The notes under the pieces: model-generated
Seen by the model: only the letters and a program-made list of their open reading frames with translations
What the model was told of the DNA's origin: nothing
The model's database searches: none
Shown: positions 7,701-12,932 of the stretch, in pieces
Layout: each line of letters opens with the position of its first letter
Numbering within the stretch: position 1 is the first letter of the stretch
NCBI GenBank assembly: GCA_002505455.1
Contig: DAVB01000065.1
Coordinates: 1-18,230, forward strand
Direction of reading: 5' to 3'
Length of the DNA: 18,230 nt
Origin: Euryarchaeota archaeon UBA52
Lineage (GTDB): Archaea > Thermoplasmatota > Poseidoniia > Poseidoniales > Thalassarchaeaceae
Program-made: the position numbers and the translations under genes

Positions 7701-9747
7701 AGTCCTCATCATTTGACAGTCCGTCCCCATCGATGTCTGTGTCGATGTAATTCAGGCCATCGTCTCTGTATCTCGAACCGTTCAACAGATGCAGGTCGTT
7801 ATCGTCATCTAAATCGCAATTCTCATCGATATCTAACCAGTCTAGAACGCCATCGTTGTCGTCATCTACATCTTCCCAATTTGAGAAGCCATCGCCATCC
7901 CAGTCATTGTTACCAGTGTGCGATTTCCTTTCTGTGAGACATCGTGGGTCCGGATTGATTGGATTTGGGTTCTGGAGGGTTTCGCAATTCCAAGAGTCCA
8001 GTGTTGAGGTGGGGACCATTGGATAGGGGTCATCTTGATTTGGGATTCCGTCGTTATCTAAGTCATAGGGAATATCAGCCGGATCAACTCCTGGATTGCC
8101 AAGGAGATTGTCTGCTGGGTCAGCAGCACCGAGATCTGTATCTTTCCAATCCCAGACAAGGTCATAGTCTGCATCTATAGCTCGATATGCATCGTCGTCA
8201 GCATCCCTATCGTAATCAATTTCACAATCAACGCCAGGTACTTGACCGAACCAGTCACTGAAACCGTCGAGATACTGAGAAAGATCGGTGAGGACGTTCA
8301 GACAGTTGTCTGGTATGCCATCGTTGTCATCGTCGATATCCCACATATCAAGAAGTCCGTCATTGTCGTCATCGGTATCTGCAGAGTCTGGAGTTCCATC
8401 ATTATCGTTATCTGGATCAATGAAATTGGGAAGGCCGTCACCGTCTAAATCCCCATCTACGATCTCATCGAACGAAGGGTTTCGGGGGTGCCACAAGTTC
8501 TGTTCTTTGAATGCGAAGTCGAGCTTTTCTTTCCCATACGTATCAAAATCAAGATTAAACACGTCGGGGAAAGGCGCTCCAGTGGCGGCGAGAACTGTGA
8601 TGGTTCCATCGCCCACTCCTCCTTCGATGGTATCCGCATACCTCCAAGTTCCCTCTGAATCGAATGTATGGCTGAATGACTGGTTTGCGACTAGTGTCCC
8701 GCTGTCGAAAGTACCGTCGGCAGCGACGGCGGAGTGATTTTCTGTATCGTCATTCGTCCATGTGACTGTGTCTCCAACTTCAATCTGAAGGTCCGTGTCA
8801 GAATAGCCTGCAGCGGTAATTGAAATCTGATGTGTCTTGCTGGATGCCCACGAGATAGCTGCGCTCCAATTTGTAGCTGTCATCGTTATGTTGGACGTTT
8901 CAGAATCGTCCCATGGATGGGCATCCCATAGATCGATCACTCCGTCGTTATCGTCATCTGCATCCCAATAATCTTGAAGGCCGTCGCCATCGAAATCGCA
9001 CGGCCACACGAATTGATCAATGCGGGCATCGTTGTCATCATCCTCGTCATAGGACCCCTTGCCGGGGCCATCGATATCTTCATCGGTAATCCCATCGTTA
9101 TCGTGATCCAGTGGGTTCTGGTCAACTAGGTAGCCTGATCCAAGTGCGAGGCCGGTCCAAGGATGTACGATGGTGGGCTCGACATACCGATCGGAGGTGA
9201 CGTTCCATGGATCCGTGCCTTGAGAGTAGTCGATCGGCCCCTCTAGGATTCCATCATTATCGTCGTCGAAGTCGAATTCATCCTGAATCCCGTCATTGTC
9301 GTGATCGAATGGGTCTGTTCCGTAACACCCATCGAATCGCTCAATCAAATCGGATATGCCATCATTATCGTCGTCAAGGTCATCCAGATCGTTTATGCCG
9401 TCATTATCATGGTCTTCAGTTTCTGTCTCTTCCACCATGAATCGATACCCCCCCTCGAGGAACGATGTATCTGTGATCTGTCCGTAGAGTATGCCAGGAT
9501 CAGACCACAGCATGTCTCTGAAAGCGGGGTGATCCGGTAGAATCATGTGCTCAAGTGCCGGGAATGAAGAGGTATCGACATCCGATGATTGGATTTGCTG
9601 TTGGGTCGGTGTATCTTCCGTTCCATTTTCAAAGGGGCCTGTCTGGTCGCCAACCGCTATCATCGGCATCTGTACGCTAACCACCATCAAAACCACTAGA
9701 AGTAGGGATTTTGTGGTCCTGTTTCTCTTTGTGAGATCTCCAATCAT
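1762..9747 (-). CDS. Giant surface protein: TSP3-like repeats, cupredoxin-like and Ig-like domains, TM, DUF4129-like tail
   Basis: This single gene encodes 2661 residues. Residues about 11-33 are a signal peptide or N-terminal anchor (KSLLLVVLMVVSVQMPMIAV). Residues about 110-1300 hold some 30 Asp-rich repeats of the type DxDNDGIxD, as in thrombospondin type-3 calcium-binding repeats. A cupredoxin-like domain interrupts them at about 305-388. Two aromatic-rich inserts lie at about 720-805 and 833-1010. Residues about 1300-2465 look like tandem beta-sandwich (Ig/invasin-like) modules, with sections such as VTVTGQLVDELG and RTVEVRLVDNSLQPL, and many N-glycosylation sequons. A single membrane helix (about 2472-2495) is followed by a basic stop-transfer segment YRNYIERRR. 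The cytoplasmic tail at about 2520-2600 (YKDLVKFFRQRG, TTREFEHAV, EEARYSDHE) resembles DUF4129, usually found at the C-terminus of membrane transglutaminases. No transglutaminase catalytic domain is visible. I infer a calcium-stiffened adhesin or sensor on the cell surface; the ligand is unknown. Confidence 0.9.
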   Translation of the reverse strand: MIGDLTKRNRTTKSLLLVVLMVVSVQMPMIAVGDQTGPFENGTEDTPTQQQIQSSDVDTSSFPALEHMILPDHPAFRDMLWSDPGILYGQITDTSFLEGGYRFMVEETETEDHDNDGINDLDDLDDDNDGISDLIERFDGCYGTDPFDHDNDGIQDEFDFDDDNDGILEGPIDYSQGTDPWNVTSDRYVEPTIVHPWTGLALGSGYLVDQNPLDHDNDGITDEDIDGPGKGSYDEDDDNDARIDQFVWPCDFDGDGLQDYWDADDDNDGVIDLWDAHPWDDSETSNITMTATNWSAAISWASSKTHQISITAAGYSDTDLQIEVGDTVTWTNDDTENHSAVAADGTFDSGTLVANQSFSHTFDSEGTWRYADTIEGGVGDGTITVLAATGAPFPDVFNLDFDTYGKEKLDFAFKEQNLWHPRNPSFDEIVDGDLDGDGLPNFIDPDNDNDGTPDSADTDDDNDGLLDMWDIDDDNDGIPDNCLNVLTDLSQYLDGFSDWFGQVPGVDCEIDYDRDADDDAYRAIDADYDLVWDWKDTDLGAADPADNLLGNPGVDPADIPYDLDNDGIPNQDDPYPMVPTSTLDSWNCETLQNPNPINPDPRCLTERKSHTGNNDWDGDGFSNWEDVDDDNDGVLDWLDIDENCDLDDDNDLHLLNGSRYRDDGLNYIDTDIDGDGLSNDEDWDDDNDGISDLYDPDDGNCGVVDNDNTDQFDNSYSHQDGDTIDGSADSGLYTGTGTLHWDMFWHFSPFFEEHGFVLPYNGYQDDFTLGPPTIVSNGNVPEMYWHVMMKWSPWNGNNYFDIDMDGDSLINGVDVDMDADGVPNWWDRDEGSDGRYDVNDPAYGGSLDDGECDISMAFLLGLSAGPTACGLALAWLYGFPLADASSVNGVPFTLPYSSRPDPLYTDGPYGGENSAGINDFTCERNCFHFDFLGNQDAGPSAAVGFDKMINNRDLWTAYVGINFGFFQWVADPNGNLFPDEVADLLDNNVDPDDDCGAPVTGTLNPSCMVNDTADLDDDFDGVYDHWDVDDDNNGVWDFFEIDVNDDLDDDSNTEPLGNFFTGYNCDDHDDDGTDTDPDGDGWYQSVWDRGRLGQGLLFPQYYDVDNDNDGVPDGEDPDDDNNGVLDVDQELICFRGEEQSPWDHDNDGIPDWTDTDWDGDGISNTIEQAGGGASHPVAPWDHDNDGLRDDIDLDDDEDGMNDEDEVMLWPTRYGSNSTNPWDHDDYGTGAGLHNPTNASTGPDSLDEDDDTDGIPDVDWDHLEEGATCTDSSGAEYPASDWDNDNDCILDADDKPPTRITLDPIQTVWLDAQFPAVFTGRVDVLNLETGAFVPGADLPVRIVIEYQRNSTETLRTVEVLTDEGGNFTVGQYLYPEDIEVGPSTRYNLRADVIEMFAHDGSSSTPAPLEVRANTTVDYVSWTYFRSDEQPLFVDYKVHYHADWERGIFDNRIKHAPVSFTVAGGPFGNRSVPTLFDGYGFGYRADSKGWVSLTFVQEQGAQGFWKQVRWNSTMDNGVGQPSGGYEEIVWDDNAKTHEVVDRYTYTNTSLPVGDYEFIGFSRPDLGDEWPFPHLNGSESETFYIRSMHRMYIEAVMYTTSIRPVYYWDATQFTGSSFGAWRALFHAPSLNSAGIAFEEASLGKPYPLLWDGTPAGLDGEAAKLRPFLSANLTHWSVAMQNGGDFNAPPCGPADPTDPFSPVRCEIIPELFTGESLRVVGEVYNRTFVPWAQDAIALQVDLDQNLVFAGAQETGFARVPNMVDGKAQFDYNWSWYSQYAAGTYGVKADFTNSNFYFTGNQSSILSTTGAYVNVTVIGTSQFLPVDDARLYRGVNRTVEVRLVDNSLQPLREVPVTYSWDADGSNGLTSTDKNGIFRVNLTIGQDHPLGAFTLSYTYSGDMLHQSSEGQTDLWVVSRTYIDLQTSVSGPLMSGQDWYFTAQVTDDNRTAFEKDSGQALDGCGENGGTVTLIMEGLDFEDRVHRKIVDNLCPSAGAITHQMTLDPEILTSDAQSFLPDGFGPVNVILRFNENLPHEGCGPLGPNALEIAGAWDECTQDLYNDHYRRVLQFQEEGFYLLGETSLSVDEQVVYTSEADPITGESIQKPMTVTGQLVDELGRNLSFRNVKVDYEMLGSQLGIRTCLPGTTDINGFFEIMCSLEGVQAGQAKVQVRYNSWENADRYRYLNATKTLLFPVYSNSTLQMIEIGPFRNDVDTYTFANGSVFPVLYLKESFHFDARLTQVNGNPVGGKCLNIYLDPETNTRPFATARTNDGTGSVEWFSGDKEDNPSQRGVDPSGDQLEGFRTVRIAYEPTRSVPGGCQIETAPVINGSFVDVEVLVQSRVDILLSQQWARPEGYQVGEVVEGSVAILRDRIDLAVEGQTVVFTQYFNNGTGWELFKVYFTTTSEQGVANFSFEYTGEDLPGEQSASLGGPEAVNGEWRIEVEFQGDYRFVSSDLDNTPRIRLADPAEVDQQSFFTARIITILSLIAVSTLLLAAYMYRNYIERRRIEILRGILTDSLWALQGRNSYIETIFNCYKDLVKFFRQRGAMKKVYETTREFEHAVNQMLGGIAPPEDLSEFFSIFEEARYSDHEIGADQRDRAIAALQNIISHLSKSLGESMLSRIRSEGMTMYGASTKAGSFVDSEGQVRIAGTDESSEEQVGFKI
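5880..9420 (-). repeat. Region coding tandem Asp-rich (TSP3-like) repeats
   Basis: Within the giant gene, about 30 degenerate units encoding D-x-D-N-D-G-I/L/V-x-D recur. On the plus strand they appear as recurring words such as CCATCATTGTCGTC. Units often come in pairs (DHDNDG followed by DDDNDG), about 10-20 residues apart. They are interrupted by the cupredoxin-like domain (about 8585-8830) and by longer inserts between about 7600 and 6720. Calcium binding is known for this repeat class and is inferred here. The plus-strand open frames opposite this stretch are by-products of the repetitive composition. Confidence 0.85.
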
Positions 9748-9780
9748 GCTGACACCGGGTGCAAGGTTGGTGTAGACCTG

Positions 9781-9790
9781 TATTTCAATC
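9781..9790 (-). promoter_or_regulatory. Possible TATA box for the giant surface-protein gene
   Basis: The minus-strand sequence GATTGAAATA lies about 38 bases upstream of the ATG. Transcription starting about 25 bases downstream would leave a leader of roughly 10-15 bases that includes a GGTG Shine-Dalgarno-like motif just before the start codon (CCGGTGTCAGC-ATG). The match to the archaeal TATA consensus is weak. Confidence 0.3.
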
Positions 9791-9855
9791 GAACCCGAAG
9801 GGGGGCGAACTAAGTATCATGGACGCCATTAGAGTATCATCTCTGGATGGACGTG

Positions 9856-9866
9856 TTCATATCTTA
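9856..9866 (+). promoter_or_regulatory. Possible TATA box for panD
   Basis: TTCATATCTTA is centred about 25 bases before the GTG at 9886. In archaea this spacing places transcription initiation at or very near the start codon, so the panD mRNA would be leaderless. This supports the GTG start, which homology also favours. Confidence 0.35.
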
Positions 9867-9885
9867 GGGATGTAGGGGCGTTTTT

Positions 9886-10269
9886 GTGTCAGGGAGGAGG
9901 AGGACGCTATTGAGTGGCAAAATCCACCGGGCCACGGTTACACAGGCTGACTTGAATTACATTGGTTCGGTATCAATCGACGAAGATCTTCTTGATGCCT
10001 CGGGGATATCTGAGTGGGAGAAGGTAGCAATACTGGATGTTACGAATGGTGCCCGCTTGGAAACTTACGCGATAAAGGCGCCTAGAGGGTCTCGAGAGAT
10101 CTGCATCAATGGTGCTGCAGCTCATTTGGTTAAACCGAAGGACGTTGTGATCATACTATCCTATGTGGAAATCGAGGAAGAATTCATCGAGATGCATGTC
10201 CCAAGAATTGTACTTGTTAATTCTGAAAACAAAATTTCAGAAATAGTGTCCAGTGAATCAAATTTCTGA
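9886..10269 (+). CDS. panD: Aspartate 1-decarboxylase, pyruvoyl-dependent (PanD)
   Basis: A 127-residue protein closely matching bacterial PanD, which turns L-aspartate into beta-alanine for pantothenate and CoA. It has LLSGKIHRATVTQADLNY, then the self-cleavage site G27-S28 in IGSVSID, where Ser28 would become the pyruvoyl group. The catalytic Lys12, Tyr25, Arg57 (GARLETY, with Thr60 and Tyr61) and the NGAAA motif (75-79) are all present, each offset by 3 from E. coli numbering. The GTG start is preferred over TTG at 9910 because the residues before SGK (RRTLL) match the conserved RTM/LL of bacterial homologues. It stands alone, convergent with the rlmH-like gene 10 bases away; no panB or panC is visible. 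Most archaea make beta-alanine with a PLP enzyme (MfnA family), so a bacterial-type PanD suggests lateral transfer. Confidence 0.93.
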   Translation: MSGRRRTLLSGKIHRATVTQADLNYIGSVSIDEDLLDASGISEWEKVAILDVTNGARLETYAIKAPRGSREICINGAAAHLVKPKDVVIILSYVEIEEEFIEMHVPRIVLVNSENKISEIVSSESNF

Positions 10270-10279
10270 TATGGCTTGC

Positions 10280-10714
10280 TCATGGGCGGTGATATGGCAA
10301 TCCTTTGATTATGGTAGCCGCACGGTATAATTGCTCTAACAAAACGACTGCTGCGAGTTCATGAGGCAGGGTTATCTTACCCAATGATAGCGACTTATAC
10401 TCCGTTCCCATCAAGTCAAAGCCCCCCGGGGGACCTACAACCAGATGGGTGTCATTCCTTTTCATGGACCATCTTTTGAGATGCTCGGAATACTGTATAC
10501 TGTCTAGTTCTTCGCCACTTTCTTGGAGCAGTATTATGCTGTGGCCCGGGTGCTTGTCTGAAATTTCTTTGAGGTACGTCTTCGGATCAGTTTTATTCCT
10601 ATGCTCTACAAGTGACACCCCAGAAGAAGAGAGGCGGTTGGCATATTCGGATATCGAAGACCGGAAAGATGCGTTCTTGGCGCGACCGTGAAGGTGGACT
10701 ACTACCCGTCCCAT
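10280..10714 (-). CDS. rlmH: RlmH-type SPOUT rRNA methyltransferase
   Basis: A 144-residue protein of the RlmH/YbeA family, which in bacteria methylates N3 of pseudouridine 1915 in helix 69 of 23S rRNA. The SAM-binding trefoil-knot features are the LVVGPPGGFD loop (91-100; the usual form is GGPEG) and the C-terminal LPHELAAVVLLEQLYRA plus GLPYHRP, very like the bacterial LPH...LYRA...PYHRE tail. The start at 10714 is chosen because MGRVVVHLHG aligns with the family N-terminus and a TATA-like GCTATAGTC lies about 26 bases upstream. In-frame starts at 10723 and further upstream (to 10822) would add residues with no family match. Whether the archaeal rRNA site is modified is unknown. Confidence 0.88.
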   Translation of the reverse strand: MGRVVVHLHGRAKNASFRSSISEYANRLSSSGVSLVEHRNKTDPKTYLKEISDKHPGHSIILLQESGEELDSIQYSEHLKRWSMKRNDTHLVVGPPGGFDLMGTEYKSLSLGKITLPHELAAVVLLEQLYRAATIIKGLPYHRP

Positions 10715-10735
10715 GATGTGCATTTTACAACAAGT

Positions 10736-10746
10736 GACTATAGCCA
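10736..10746 (-). promoter_or_regulatory. Possible TATA box for rlmH
   Basis: The minus-strand TGGCTATAGTC is centred about 26 bases from the ATG at 10714, consistent with a leaderless transcript and with the shorter start chosen for rlmH. The divergent gene at 10773 must use the same 58-base gap, but no clear separate box is seen for it. Confidence 0.3.
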
Positions 10747-10772
10747 TTTGTAATGACGGGTGATTGGCGAAT

Positions 10773-11096
10773 ATGGGTTGGAAGTGGAGGTTCTGGGAAA
10801 AATCAAGCCGCGACATCGGCAATGAGCCGCATATCCTGGGAACAAGAATATGGCTTCAGGAGTTGCAGGAACTTTGCGAACGTTGTTTCGACAACCGAGA
10901 AGAAGGGCAGCGACTTGTTCGTGAATTGCAGATCGAATGGAGCGATGCCTGGAAGCGCATGGAAGTTGAGGAGTCTTTGAAACAGGGACTCGATCGTCGT
11001 GCGCTGAGGTTAATCAGGGCCAATGACTCTGAATGGTCGGAATGGCTTGACAATGAGCGCTTTTGGATGCCGGGTTGGAAAGGTGAAGGGCCATGA
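10773..11096 (+). CDS. Small Trp-rich hypothetical protein
   Basis: About 107 residues from the ATG at 10773 (an in-frame TTG at 10764 would add three). I do not recognise the family. It has ten tryptophans, including the N-terminal GWKWRFWEK and the C-terminal ERFWMPGW, and a highly charged helical centre (ELQELCERCFDNREEGQRL). No signal peptide or membrane segment is seen. Its stop overlaps the start of the next gene as ATGA, so the two are very likely translated together, which is the main evidence that this frame, not the overlapping one at 10753, is coding. A soluble partner of the downstream membrane protein is a reasonable inference. Confidence 0.65.
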   Translation: MGWKWRFWEKSSRDIGNEPHILGTRIWLQELQELCERCFDNREEGQRLVRELQIEWSDAWKRMEVEESLKQGLDRRALRLIRANDSEWSEWLDNERFWMPGWKGEGP

Positions 11097-11821
11097 TGGG
11101 GTGGATTTTTCTTTTCTTGGGAATCGGTGGAGCGTGTTTTTGGCTTTCTTTTCACCAGCCCTTTCCTGAAATTTCTAGAAGATACTCGTATCTTGTGCTT
11201 CTAGCAGGCAGCGTTTTGATAATTTCAGAACAGGGTCCAAGAGAGACCTCAGAAACGGTTCCAATGTATCTTGCCCTCGGGCTTGGAGTTCTTGGAACTT
11301 TGAAGGGATCGTGGGACATGACTAGGACGGTCCGTGATGTGATCGTGTCTCCTTTTGCTGGGGCCATGCTCTGTGCAGGGGCTGCTGCACTCCTAGTCGA
11401 TTGGTGGGATAAAGGTGGCACCTTCGAGCACGTTAGTTCATTCATTCTGGTATCAGCCTTGATCTTGATGGAGATTTATCTTGTTTTCAGAGGCCTAATC
11501 ATAGGAGTGCCCGGACTGAGTTGGTCTAAAGCTGGGCTCAGACAGATACAACGCGGTTTACTTGAAGGGCCTTCTGGGGCTATATCCTGTTTTGAGAGAT
11601 CTTGGGATGCTGATGAGGAATGGCTCGGGGCGATGAGTCACGCGGCCTTGATTCGTATTTACATCCACCTTGGAGAAGAAGAGTCTGCAAATGATAGTGA
11701 GAAGTATCTCAAAGAATTTGGAGGGTGGGATGTCGTTGATTCTGCGTGGATCGACGCAATTGACTCTGCCTTGAATTCTATATCAGAATCTAAGTGGTCT
11801 GAACCGATTGCTGATATGTGA
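11093..11821 (+). CDS. Membrane protein with about five TM helices and a soluble C-terminal domain
   Basis: A 242-residue protein of unknown family. Hydrophobic segments lie at about 2-20 (GWIFLFLGIGGACFWLSF), 31-47, 57-74, 85-107 (FAGAMLCAGAAALLV) and 116-141 (ILVSALILMEIYLVFRG). The remaining 100 residues are soluble and helical, with a TPR-like look (ISCFERSWDADEEWLGAMSHAALIRIYIHLGEE), including a spaced second helix pair around LKEFGGWDVVDSAWIDAI. The start overlaps the stop of the Trp-rich gene (ATGA). The cobalamin adenosyltransferase follows after about 19 bases, so these three may be one transcript, though no functional link is obvious. Confidence 0.75.
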   Translation: MMGWIFLFLGIGGACFWLSFHQPFPEISRRYSYLVLLAGSVLIISEQGPRETSETVPMYLALGLGVLGTLKGSWDMTRTVRDVIVSPFAGAMLCAGAAALLVDWWDKGGTFEHVSSFILVSALILMEIYLVFRGLIIGVPGLSWSKAGLRQIQRGLLEGPSGAISCFERSWDADEEWLGAMSHAALIRIYIHLGEEESANDSEKYLKEFGGWDVVDSAWIDAIDSALNSISESKWSEPIADM

Positions 11822-11840
11822 GGGGTGTTTCCGTCATTAC

Positions 11841-12458
11841 ATGGTTCGTATCACGAGGGTCCACACCGGTGGTGGAGATAGTGGTGAAACCTCTCTTGTC
11901 GATGGGACACGGGTTGGAAAAGAGAATCCCAGAGTGGCGATTTACGGGGCGATTGATGAAGCGAATTCTTCCATTGGTGTAGTTCGCATGGAGCTTGACA
12001 GGGCGCCGACCCATGCACCAGACGGTGGCCTGATGGCTGCACTTGTCCTGGTGTATGAAAGCGCTGATGAAATGCTTGGTAGGATCCAACAGGAGTTGTT
12101 TGATGTGGGAGCCGAATGTGCTTGCCCCCCCGGCGGTGTCCCAGAGCAGATGTCGGTCATTGGCGCAGACGCGGGGGTACGGCTAGTGGGAGAAATGGAT
12201 TCTATGTTGGAGGATTTAGAACCCCTACAATCTTTCATTCTTCCAACTGGCAACCCTGCAGTAGCGAATTTGCATATGGCACGTACGATTGTCCGAAGAG
12301 CGGAGAGGGAGGCGTGCAAACTTCGGGAAGAAATCAGACCTGAGATAATTAGCTATCTTAACAGGCTCTCAGATCACTGTTTTGTGCTCGGTCGCTGGCT
12401 CACAGCAAAGATGGGGGAAGATGAAACCCTTTGGACCCCCTTGGGAAAGAGGGGTTAA
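11841..12458 (+). CDS. Cob(I)alamin adenosyltransferase, PduO type
   Basis: About 205 residues. It transfers the 5'-deoxyadenosyl group of ATP to cob(I)alamin, giving adenosylcobalamin for enzymes such as methylmalonyl-CoA mutase or class II ribonucleotide reductase. The N-terminal ATP-binding segment TGGGDSGETSLVDGTRVGK is followed by the family's RVAIYGAIDEANSSIG. The C-terminal half has FILPTGNPAVANLHMARTIVRRAERE and NRLSDHCFVLGRW, with the conserved RRAER and N-RLSD helices. The ATG at 11841 is chosen because VRITRVHTGGGD is the usual start; an in-frame start at 11808 would add 11 unrelated residues. The stop overlaps the convergent Nudix gene by 4 bases. Confidence 0.92.
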   Translation: MVRITRVHTGGGDSGETSLVDGTRVGKENPRVAIYGAIDEANSSIGVVRMELDRAPTHAPDGGLMAALVLVYESADEMLGRIQQELFDVGAECACPPGGVPEQMSVIGADAGVRLVGEMDSMLEDLEPLQSFILPTGNPAVANLHMARTIVRRAEREACKLREEIRPEIISYLNRLSDHCFVLGRWLTAKMGEDETLWTPLGKRG

Positions 12459-12862
12459 TCCGCGCTCAAACTTTCAAGCACCTTTCCAGCGTTTGAAAGG
12501 ACGATTTTTTCTTGTTCGAATGTTAATTGGTTGAGAGCGTTTTTGATATCTAGCCATAGAAAATTAGTATGCTCGTGGGATAGTTTTACTTCAAATTCGT
12601 CAGTTGTGGCTAGGTACCAAAAAACCTGTTTTCGATTGGTAGATCCCTTTCTTGAATAGGAATACTCAGTTCGCTCGGCCCATGACGGAATGATTCTTAT
12701 TTTGTCGATTCCGGTTTCTTCCAATAGCTCGCGCTTTGCAGTGGAATAGTGGTCCTCCCCCGCCTCGACGTGCCCCTTTGGAAAACTCCAGTGTCCTTGT
12801 GGATACTGCAACAAAAGTATACTTCGGTGGTTGGCGAGTATGAATCCGCAGGAAGTCTCCAT
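12455..12862 (-). CDS. Nudix hydrolase, Ap4A-hydrolase-like
   Basis: A 135-residue single-domain Nudix protein. The Nudix box GHVEAGEDHYSTAKRELLEETGI (residues about 30-52) fits GX5EX7REUXEEXGU exactly, with the metal-binding glutamates of RELLEE. The preceding SCGFILAN...LLLQYPQGHWSFPKGHVE resembles the asymmetric dinucleoside tetraphosphatase (NUDT2-like) subgroup. It would cleave NDP-X substrates such as Ap4A. Substrate choice within Nudix cannot be settled from sequence, so Ap4A is a suggestion. It is convergent with the cobalamin adenosyltransferase and divergent from the DHH gene. Confidence 0.88.
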   Translation of the reverse strand: METSCGFILANHRSILLLQYPQGHWSFPKGHVEAGEDHYSTAKRELLEETGIDKIRIIPSWAERTEYSYSRKGSTNRKQVFWYLATTDEFEVKLSHEHTNFLWLDIKNALNQLTFEQEKIVLSNAGKVLESLSAD

Positions 12863-12909
12863 GTGAATCGATTAATGGAAGGGGCGAAGAACCCTTGGGA
12901 AGCGGAAGC

Positions 12910-12918
12910 GATACATTA
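12910..12918 (+). promoter_or_regulatory. Possible TATA box for the DHH phosphoesterase gene
   Basis: GATACATTA, preceded by a purine-rich BRE-like GGAAGCGGAAGC, is centred about 25 bases from the ATG at 12939 and about 19 from that at 12933. A leaderless start at 12939 is therefore possible. Confidence 0.3.
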
Positions 12919-12932
12919 GGGTGGCTCTAGGA

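Noticed and set aside
5880..9420. CRISPR-like or satellite repeat array suggested by recurring short words
   Set aside because: The repeats are degenerate, unevenly spaced and in frame with one long gene. They encode Asp-rich protein repeats, not direct repeats with unique spacers.
10753..10980. Alternative plus-strand frame overlapping the Trp-rich small gene
   Set aside because: The frame at 10773 runs into an ATGA overlap with the next gene, which this one does not. This frame's product has a low-quality, Ser-rich composition.
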